Of a DNA stretch of 43,750 bases, positions 38,384-43,750 are shown in pieces; position 1 is the stretch's first letter, and the number at the start of each line of letters is the position of its first letter. The notes under the pieces were generated by a model. That model was not told where the DNA came from. It made no database searches and worked only from the letters and a program-made list of their open reading frames with translations. The translations under genes and the position numbers were made by a program. The DNA comes from a virus: IMG/VR virus record IMGVR_UViG_3300031857_000404, positions 1 through 43,750 of that record. The stretch is one strand, 5' to 3'.

Positions 38384-38650
38384 CTAGACCTTGAGCACCG
38401 TGATCCCGGCCGCGATCATCTCGTCGTAGAGTGCGGTTAGCGCGAGCTGCACCGCAGGGGTCAGCGGCGGACTGACCTTGCCCGGAGCAACCACCCGGAT
38501 TGTCACCCGCGACGGGGCCGGCGGGTTGTAGAAACTGGTGGCCGAGAGCAGGTAGGCGAGCTTCTGGCCCTTCCAGAACACGTCCGGCTCGGGCCGGTTG
38601 GCGTTAACGATGGTCAGCGAACCGACCGACGATGCGACTTGGCCTGGCAT
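38384..38650 (-). CDS. Small beta-rich protein, 88 aa
   Basis: The sequence starts MPGQVASSVGSLTIVNANRP and contains KLAYLLSATSFYNPPAPSRV, then TIRVVAP, with a C-terminal helix. It lies between terminase and the fibre block, 17 bases after the terminase stop. No family is recognised; a structural role is assumed from context. Confidence 0.55.
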   Translation of the reverse strand: MPGQVASSVGSLTIVNANRPEPDVFWKGQKLAYLLSATSFYNPPAPSRVTIRVVAPGKVSPPLTPAVQLALTALYDEMIAAGITVLKV

Positions 38651-38667
38651 TCGCGCTGACTCCTTTC

Positions 38668-40815
38668 TCAGTTCTTGTTGAGCGCGTCTATGCGCTCGAA
38701 TAGCGTCTTGCGCGGTGGCTGCGGCGCCGGCGCTCCGCTCACCGGAGCCTCGGGATCACCTCCTTCCGGTTCGCTCCGCACCGGCCTCGCCCAGACCGGA
38801 CGGCGCGCTTCGTCATCCCAGACGATGTCTTTGCGATCGGGCTTCAAGAGCAACCGGCCCGCCTCGGCGTAGCCGTAGAGATCGAGGCTTTCGTTAGGCC
38901 CCGAGCGGGTCCACTTGCCGTCGAGCTTGGTCTCGCCGAAGAATTCGTCGATGTAACGGTCTTCGAGTTCGGCGCAGAAATGCACCTGGCCGGGCCCGTC
39001 GTCGTCGACCGCGAGCCGTTCGTAGGTCAGATCCTTGAGTTCGTCGGCGCCGAGGTTGTATTCGAGCGTCACCGGCTCGACCGGGCGCCCTTCCTCGTCC
39101 TTTTCAACCTTGCGCGGCGCTTCGGGGATCAGCGGCTTCTTGCCCGCGAACCCCTTGATCAGTTTGATCTTCGACCACTTGCCCCAGGCATAGCCCTGGC
39201 GCAGCGCGCGGCGCGCGAACTCGCGGGCCTTCCATGTGACGTTGCCGTCGCCGACATCGACGCAGGTTACCGCGACCGGCAGTTCCCAGCCCGACCGGCC
39301 CTCGATGGCAAAGCGTCGCTCGACCACTTCCGGCAGCAGCACGGTCCAGTCCTCGACCTGTCCCGAAAGGTGCAGGTCGCGCATCTCTCCGTCTTCGTGG
39401 CGGCGCTGGCGGATCGTGCGGCGATCGAGGATCCACGAGCGGCCCTCCAAATCCCAGCCAATCCAGATCACGTCGAACTTGCGCGCCCCGGTGTCGACCG
39501 CGGTGGTGATGAAGCAAACCGGGGCGGGGGCAATCCCTCGCTGAAAAGACGCCTCCCGCACCCGGGCCTTGAGGCCGCGCGCGTTCACCCCTCCGGTGGT
39601 CGCCGCGCCCTCGAAGATCTCGCCGAGCTGCTTGGAGAGAAATTCCTTGAGTTGGCTCGGATTGCGCGTGCGTTCGAAGGCGATCAGCGCCGCTTCGTAG
39701 TCGCGCGCCAGTTTGCCCAGAGTCACGGTCTTGAGCATCGTGCCGTGGACCCAGAACCCGTGGGTCTGGTGCGGCAGCATCTCGCCGACAATCCCTTCGA
39801 GCGCATCGAGCGCCTGACCGCGGTGCATCCACCCGGCCTGGGCGTTACGATTGTCTCTGAGCGCAGCGTCGACCATCGTTCGGCGCTGCTCGTCGCTCAG
39901 CGCAACCCCGCAGTGCGGGCAGGTCAGCGCGGCGCTGCGTTCGGCCAAGTCAAGCCTCTCGTCGTTGCTGGCCGCCTCGCTGCGGGTCCAGTGCAGCTTG
40001 AACTCGGGAACCTTGTCCCAGAACTTGGTCGCATAGGCGGCGGCGTAGCCCAGGCATTCTGGGCACTGCATCGCGTAGATGCCGCGGCTCGAATCCTCGA
40101 AGCAGGCCGCCACCCCGCTGGTCCACCCGAGGTCGGGGTGCGACATGATCGCGGCCTTGCGGCGGTTGCCGAGCTGCTTCTGGCGGCCGTCGATCTGGAC
40201 CTTGGGGGTCGCGGCGTAGCGTTTCGAGTAGGCGTCAGTCTCGTCCGAGACCATGAACAGCGGTTCGCGGTTGCGGAAGGTCGAATCCTTGGCGCTCAGC
40301 CATTCGACCGGGTAGCCGCTGACCCGCTTGAATCCATCGGTGTCCTCGCCGCGCGCCCGGCTCACCCGGGCCTGCAGGTCTGGGTTGAGTTCGAACAGCG
40401 GCTTGACCACGTTGCGGCAGTAGTCGGTCACCGCCTCGTCGCTGTTAAGCACCCAGGCGGCGTGGCCCATCGGCCCGAACAGCATCATCTTGAACAGGTA
40501 GTTCTCGGCCACCGTGGTGCCGCCCGAGCGCGACGGTTTGACCATCACCACCAGGTTGCACCCCGGGTCGTCGAGGCTGTTCATCGGCCCGACGTTGTAC
40601 GGCGTGCGCCAGCGGTCGTAGCGGACCACCGCGCCTGCTTCGGCACCGGGCAGCAGCCGGTGGTTCTCGGCGCATTCGAGCGTCGAAACCCGCTCGGGCA
40701 GGCGGAACAGCGCGAGCGCGTCTTCGACCAGTTCGACCGGATCGGCGAGGAAGTCGCCGCGCCCGAAGGCTTCGATTTCGCGGGTCAGACTACCCGGGCT
40801 GAGCAGCGCTTCCAT
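38668..40815 (-). CDS. Terminase large subunit (GpA family), 715 aa
   Basis: The ATPase has a Walker-A-like MVKPSRSGGTT (91-101) and Walker-B-like LFMVSDETDAY (187-197). Two Cys pairs (CPEC 251-254, CPHC 299-302) make a zinc site in the middle. The nuclease half starts near ITTAVDTGARKFDVIWIGWD, with acidic residues suited to two-metal cleavage, and includes VTCVDVGDG. Length compares with lambda gpA (641 aa). It packages DNA into the prohead with the small subunit, whose gene it overlaps by 26 bp. The GpA type suggests cos-type packaging, but no cos site was identified. Confidence 0.92.
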   Translation of the reverse strand: MEALLSPGSLTREIEAFGRGDFLADPVELVEDALALFRLPERVSTLECAENHRLLPGAEAGAVVRYDRWRTPYNVGPMNSLDDPGCNLVVMVKPSRSGGTTVAENYLFKMMLFGPMGHAAWVLNSDEAVTDYCRNVVKPLFELNPDLQARVSRARGEDTDGFKRVSGYPVEWLSAKDSTFRNREPLFMVSDETDAYSKRYAATPKVQIDGRQKQLGNRRKAAIMSHPDLGWTSGVAACFEDSSRGIYAMQCPECLGYAAAYATKFWDKVPEFKLHWTRSEAASNDERLDLAERSAALTCPHCGVALSDEQRRTMVDAALRDNRNAQAGWMHRGQALDALEGIVGEMLPHQTHGFWVHGTMLKTVTLGKLARDYEAALIAFERTRNPSQLKEFLSKQLGEIFEGAATTGGVNARGLKARVREASFQRGIAPAPVCFITTAVDTGARKFDVIWIGWDLEGRSWILDRRTIRQRRHEDGEMRDLHLSGQVEDWTVLLPEVVERRFAIEGRSGWELPVAVTCVDVGDGNVTWKAREFARRALRQGYAWGKWSKIKLIKGFAGKKPLIPEAPRKVEKDEEGRPVEPVTLEYNLGADELKDLTYERLAVDDDGPGQVHFCAELEDRYIDEFFGETKLDGKWTRSGPNESLDLYGYAEAGRLLLKPDRKDIVWDDEARRPVWARPVRSEPEGGDPEAPVSGAPAPQPPRKTLFERIDALNKN

Positions 40816-41431
40816 TCAGCCCGCGCAGGCAGTCCTGGGCCGCGCGCTCCTGGGCGAGCAGCACCGAGCGCATGACATCTTCGAGCGTTCTCCTGGTCTC
40901 GGGCGGCAGTTGTCCGGTCGGGTCGGCCTGCTGGATGGCCTTGAGCCCGGCCTGTTGCATCGTGGTGAACACCTCGCGCAGCGCCGCCGCCACCCGGCTG
41001 CGTTCGGTCAGGTCGCCAGACTTGACCTTGGCTTCCTGCAAGCTGGTCGACAGCGCGAGCAACTTGCGCAGTTCGTCGAGGTCGATGTCGTCGGACATCG
41101 CATCGAGCGCCGGCCCGGCGATCTGCCGCAGCCGCCGCGCCCTGGCCCGGCCCGCATCGCGCTGCGCGGTGAAATGCCCGAGCAGGAACCGGATCGTCCT
41201 GACCGGGGCGAACGAGTATTCGATCCCGTTGCCGCCGCCCTCGAACGCCTCGCTCTCGGCGAAGCCGGCAATGTCGTTGCACCAGCCCCGCAGGGTCGGC
41301 CAACCCACCCCGATCAGGTCGGCCATCGGCTTGGCGCTGAGCCGCGATCCGCGCTTGAGCGCCTTGGCGCGCGTCGCCGCGGCCTCGAGTTGCCGGATCC
41401 GTGCTGCCGGACTGGCCGCCGGTCTAGCCAT
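40790..41431 (-). CDS. Terminase small subunit (Nu1-like HTH), 213 aa
   Basis: The region RLSAKPMADLIGVGWPTLRG (about 29-48) is a winged-helix/MerR-like DNA-recognition segment of the Nu1 type, and FAPVRTIRFLLGHF follows. The C-terminal half is helical. Position directly before the large subunit, with overlap, supports a cos/pac-recognition role. Sequence recognition by eye, so moderate confidence. The start at 41431 has AGCAGG upstream. Confidence 0.75.
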   Translation of the reverse strand: MARPAASPAARIRQLEAAATRAKALKRGSRLSAKPMADLIGVGWPTLRGWCNDIAGFAESEAFEGGGNGIEYSFAPVRTIRFLLGHFTAQRDAGRARARRLRQIAGPALDAMSDDIDLDELRKLLALSTSLQEAKVKSGDLTERSRVAAALREVFTTMQQAGLKAIQQADPTGQLPPETRRTLEDVMRSVLLAQERAAQDCLRGLNGSAAQPG

Positions 41432-41466
41432 GCGAACCTGCTGATTTTACGCTGGTTTGTGAAATG

Positions 41467-41490
41467 CAAAACCCCGCTTGCGGCGGGGCT
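41467..41490 (-). terminator. Rho-independent terminator before the late (terminase) genes
   Basis: On the minus strand AGCCCCGC pairs with GCGGGG around CGCAA (CCCCGC 41488-41483, GCGGGG 41477-41472), followed directly by TTTTGC. This is a canonical intrinsic terminator. It separates the helicase/DUF1376/regulator genes from terminase, so late-gene transcription must start after it or pass it by antitermination. Confidence 0.85.
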
Positions 41491-41521
41491 GTGTGATCTT
41501 GGGACACCAAGAACAGAGTGC

Positions 41522-41551
41522 CTAGATCGCGCATAATTTTTCCCAAGTCAA
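41522..41551 (-). promoter_or_regulatory. Candidate late promoter upstream of the terminator
   Basis: On the minus strand TTGACT (41551-41546) lies 17 bases from GATCTA (41528-41523), a good -35 with a poor -10. A perfect TCTTGG/CCAAGA hairpin (about 41497-41512) lies between it and the terminator. The order promoter, short leader, terminator matches lambda pR'-tR'. The -10 is weak, so this remains tentative. Confidence 0.3.
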
Positions 41552-41559
41552 CACCGTGA

Positions 41560-42429
41560 TCAATCATCGTCGCGGATCCCGGTTTCGATCCCGTTCTCGT
41601 CGCAGAAATTGGCGAGCCGCTGTGCCTCGTCCCTGAACCTCGTTTCGGCCTTGTGCTTGGGCGCCCGCGACATGCGCCACGACCGGCTGACCGGAACATC
41701 GCCCAGCACTACTGCCTCGAAAAACCGCAGCGTGAACGCGGTCAGTTTGGCGCGCGCGGCCCGAAACTGGATCCGTGCTTCGGCTTCGAATTCGTGCAGA
41801 GCCATCGGTGCCTGACCGCCGCCGCCCGTGCCCCCACCGACATTCCCGGCCAGGCTTAGGTTGCTCGACTTGTAGCGACCCTCAAGCCCGGCCGCTTCGT
41901 GGCGAGCCCGATACCACCGGCACGCGGCGTACTGGGCATCGCTAAGCCTTCCCGCGGCGTGCATCCGCGCCACCACCGGGTTGCTGACCCGCCGCACCGT
42001 CTTGATCACCCGCACCGTGTCGTCGGGCTGTTTGGGGGTGAAGGTGCCGACCTCGCCCTTGGCCAGCCACTCCGGGGTCGGTTCAAGCACCGTGTCGGTG
42101 AGGTTGACGAACACCCCTTTGGCGACCTCCATCTCGGCCAGCCGGCGGTCGCGCTCCTTGCTCCGGTCGATCTGGTCACGCTTGATCAGCGCCTCGACCC
42201 GGGTGCGATCAGCGCGGGCAGCCGGGCTCTCGGCAACCAGGCCGTGACCGTGGGCGCGGAAGATCGGCCCGAGTTCGGCGGCGAGCCGGTCGTCCTGAGC
42301 CTTGTCGATCGCCAGCGCGATTTGGTCCGCGTTCGCCGCTTCGCGCTCTGCCGCCAACCTGGCCCGCTGCGCATCGATCCGCCGCTGCTGCTGGATTCGC
42401 TCAAGCACGGTTTTGGTTCTGGCCATCAT
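41560..42429 (-). CDS. Putative regulator with DUF6456-like C-terminus, 289 aa
   Basis: The N-terminal 80 residues are a charged coiled coil. The middle (LEPTPEWLAKGEVGTFTPKQ, then VRVIKTVRRVSNPVVARMHA) leads to AGRLSDAQYAACRWYRARHE, a Gly-rich linker and a helical C-terminus. This order resembles DUF6456 (ArpU-like) regulators of alphaproteobacteria, though I cannot verify the match. It lies directly upstream of the candidate late promoter and terminator, where lambda has Q. It may be a late-gene activator or antiterminator; that is positional inference. Confidence 0.55.
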   Translation of the reverse strand: MMARTKTVLERIQQQRRIDAQRARLAAEREAANADQIALAIDKAQDDRLAAELGPIFRAHGHGLVAESPAARADRTRVEALIKRDQIDRSKERDRRLAEMEVAKGVFVNLTDTVLEPTPEWLAKGEVGTFTPKQPDDTVRVIKTVRRVSNPVVARMHAAGRLSDAQYAACRWYRARHEAAGLEGRYKSSNLSLAGNVGGGTGGGGQAPMALHEFEAEARIQFRAARAKLTAFTLRFFEAVVLGDVPVSRSWRMSRAPKHKAETRFRDEAQRLANFCDENGIETGIRDDD

Positions 42430-42629
42430 TTACCCCTTGGTCCGTAGATCTTCGCCGCCACCGCCCGCACCAGTTCGCGGTCTTGCCAGTCGAGCCGCGC
42501 CAGGCTCTCGGGCAGCAGCACGATGATCCCCTGCTCGTGCCACTTGCGCGCCGCCAGTTTGCGCGCCCCGTCCGGATCGGGGTCGCGCATGTTGGCGGCG
42601 TAGGGGGTCAGGCTGGTTCGGTTACTCAT
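42426..42629 (-). CDS. Small hypothetical protein, 67 aa
   Basis: It overlaps both neighbours by 4 bp (ATGA), tying it to the DUF1376 gene and the regulator-like gene. The protein is basic with a helical C-terminus (LARLDWQDRELVRAVAAKIY). No family is recognised; a role as replication accessory or adaptor is positional. Confidence 0.6.
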   Translation of the reverse strand: MSNRTSLTPYAANMRDPDPDGARKLAARKWHEQGIIVLLPESLARLDWQDRELVRAVAAKIYGPRGK

Positions 42630-43486
42630 GCCAGCCCCTGCCGCTGCCGGAATTCCTGCTCCTCACGGCGGCGCTGGCTGATCACGTCGCTGAGATCACG
42701 CGGCGCCTCGCCGGCCGCTGCGGGGGCAGCAAGCAGTTCCTGGTGCTTGCGACCAAGGCTCGACGAGGTGACGTGGAACCACCTGTCGCGCTTGGCCCGT
42801 CCGGCGGGCGAATCGAACCAGTCGTCGAGCGCTTGCAGTTCGGCGCGCAGATCACCGATGGCGTGGTAGGAAGTTCGCCAGCGGTCGAAGTCAGCCTGGT
42901 TGAGTTTGATCGTCCGCCCGGCGAAAACGTAGTCACCCTTCGGCTGATCTTCACCCGCCCGCGCGATAGAAGATGCGCCAGCATCTTCTATACTGTCCTC
43001 TGTCCTCTGTCCCTTAGGAGGCTCAAGGAGTCCTTTAGCGATCCCATTAGTATCCTTTAGGGACTCGCTGTTGGACTCCTTCGCGGCACCCCAGCGTTTC
43101 TCGTTACCCTTCCTTGAGCGATCCCTGAACGACTGCTTCTTGGCCCATGCCTCATTGGCTTTTTCACATACAACTGAATGATATAGCCTGCCATCACTGC
43201 ACTCGACGAACCCGCGCAGCGCCATCGGCTTGACCCGTTTCCAGCGCGCGCCAGCTCCCGAAAGGAAGGCCAGAACGCGATCGTCGTTTGGCAAACTGCC
43301 TGCGGGGATCTGCAACCATGCTTTGCACCAAAGTGCAAAAGCACATTTGAATTCCTCGCCATTTGTGAGCGCGAAGAGGTCGCTGTCGAGCACCCGCGCG
43401 GCGTCCAGAGGCATGAACGCGAAGTCCCTCAGATCGCAATCCGGGTCGGTCAGCGGGGCCGGGAGATGGTCGGTTTTGGCACTCAT
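42626..43486 (-). CDS. DUF1376 phage replication-associated protein, 286 aa
   Basis: The N-terminal 100 residues carry the DUF1376 pattern. They read MPLDAARVLDSDLFALTNGE, then FALWCKAWLQIPAGSLPND, then RVLAFLSGAGARWKRVKPMA and ECSDGRLYHSVVCEKANEAW. Such proteins commonly precede DnaB/DnaC genes and are thought to act in replication initiation. A charged linker follows. The C-terminal part (GDYVFAGRTIKLNQADFDRW) looks like a second domain found in phage replication proteins. The start at 43486 follows GAGGTGAG; the longer frame into the helicase gene is rejected. Confidence 0.8.
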   Translation of the reverse strand: MSAKTDHLPAPLTDPDCDLRDFAFMPLDAARVLDSDLFALTNGEEFKCAFALWCKAWLQIPAGSLPNDDRVLAFLSGAGARWKRVKPMALRGFVECSDGRLYHSVVCEKANEAWAKKQSFRDRSRKGNEKRWGAAKESNSESLKDTNGIAKGLLEPPKGQRTEDSIEDAGASSIARAGEDQPKGDYVFAGRTIKLNQADFDRWRTSYHAIGDLRAELQALDDWFDSPAGRAKRDRWFHVTSSSLGRKHQELLAAPAAAGEAPRDLSDVISQRRREEQEFRQRQGLA

Positions 43487-43491
43487 TCTAC

Positions 43492-43750
43492 TCACCTCAC
43501 TGCCTGATACATGCCGTGGAATTCTCCGATCCCGGTGCCGGTGCGGCCGTTGCGCCGCTTCGCTGCGATGAACTCGATCCGCCCCTTGACCTGCTCGATA
43601 TTGGCTTCCCATTCGGGGAATTTCGGACTGTGCTCGGCGGGGCGATTGTTCTCGAGGTAGTATTCCTCGCGGAGCAGGAAGATCACCGAATCGGCGTCCT
43701 GCTCGATCGATCCGGAGTCGCGCAGGTCGGCGAGGATCGGGCGCTTGTGG
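43492..43750 (-). CDS. Replicative DNA helicase, DnaB family (partial)
   Basis: Only the C-terminal 85 residues are inside the window. They begin [20 protein letters not shown] and continue through [11 protein letters not shown], the conserved DnaB motif IV region in which an Arg finger and sensor residues lie. They end [15 protein letters not shown]. DnaB helicases unwind the phage fork and load primase. The gene is the first of the replication part of the leftward arm. It ends five bases before the DUF1376 start. Confidence 0.85.
   Translation of the reverse strand, partial: HKRPILADLRDSGSIEQDADSVIFLLREEYYLENNRPAEHSPKFPEWEANIEQVKGRIEFIAAKRRNGRTGTGIGEFHGMYQAVR

Noticed and set aside
41432-41466. 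Promoter TTGCAT/TAAAAT directly before the terminase small subunit
   Set aside because: Spacing between the two words is only 14 bases, too short for a usual sigma70 promoter, though it cannot be fully excluded.
1-43750. Integrase, repressor, att sites, tRNA genes or CRISPR array
   Set aside because: No matching motif, tRNA cloverleaf or regularly spaced repeat array was seen on either strand. The window cannot decide between temperate and virulent life style.

Overview
This window is a GC-rich, densely packed bacteriophage genome segment (free phage or prophage). It encodes lambda-type head genes, a long-tail (siphovirus) module, a lysis cassette and replication genes. Codon use, the S49 protease/gpE/gpD/lambda-portal set, the TIGR02594-type endolysin and a DUF4942 methyltransferase suggest an alphaproteobacterial host, most likely in the Sphingomonadales; the host is inference. 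No integrase, repressor, att site, tRNA, rRNA or CRISPR array was seen. The right edge cuts through a DnaB-type helicase, so the genome continues there.

The layout is two converging arms. The left arm (about 174-10943, + strand) carries small uncharacterised early/middle genes plus a DUF4942-adenine methyltransferase, a long protein built on a DnaN-like sliding clamp and a small ATP-dependent DNA ligase. The right arm (about 43750-11152, - strand) reads: DnaB helicase (partial), DUF1376 replication protein, a regulator-like gene in a lambda-Q-like position, a Rho-independent terminator, terminase small and large subunits, about 5.7 kb of fibre/structural genes, gpW-like protein, portal, S49 protease, scaffold-like protein, decoration protein, major capsid, connectors, tail terminator, tail tube, tail chaperone with a -1 frameshift, tape measure with an M23 peptidase, tail tip and fibres, endolysin, holin candidates, spanin pair and two last structural-type genes. 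A large inverted repeat near 11075-11115 separates the arms.

The most striking content is RNA. Two intergenic gaps of the left arm (829-894 and 5600-5684) fold as complete type II hammerhead ribozymes. Every core nucleotide is present, all three helices covary between the copies, and a loop-I pseudoknot forms with bases directly before a shared AACAGGAAAGG ribosome binding site. Five other leaders in the same arm (before the genes at 2045, 2398, 2814, 6546 and 9198) share the same hairpin with an 11-nt loop and downstream pseudoknot next to the start site, but lack a recognisable hammerhead core. Together they look like a dispersed family of phage leader RNAs that process or gate translation of individual cistrons.

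Other notable items are an A_AAA_AAC slippery site in the tail chaperone gene, a gpW domain fused behind a beta-rich domain, a pR'-tR'-like arrangement before the late genes, three tandem 17-residue repeats in a tiny protein, and several real genes shorter than 60 codons.
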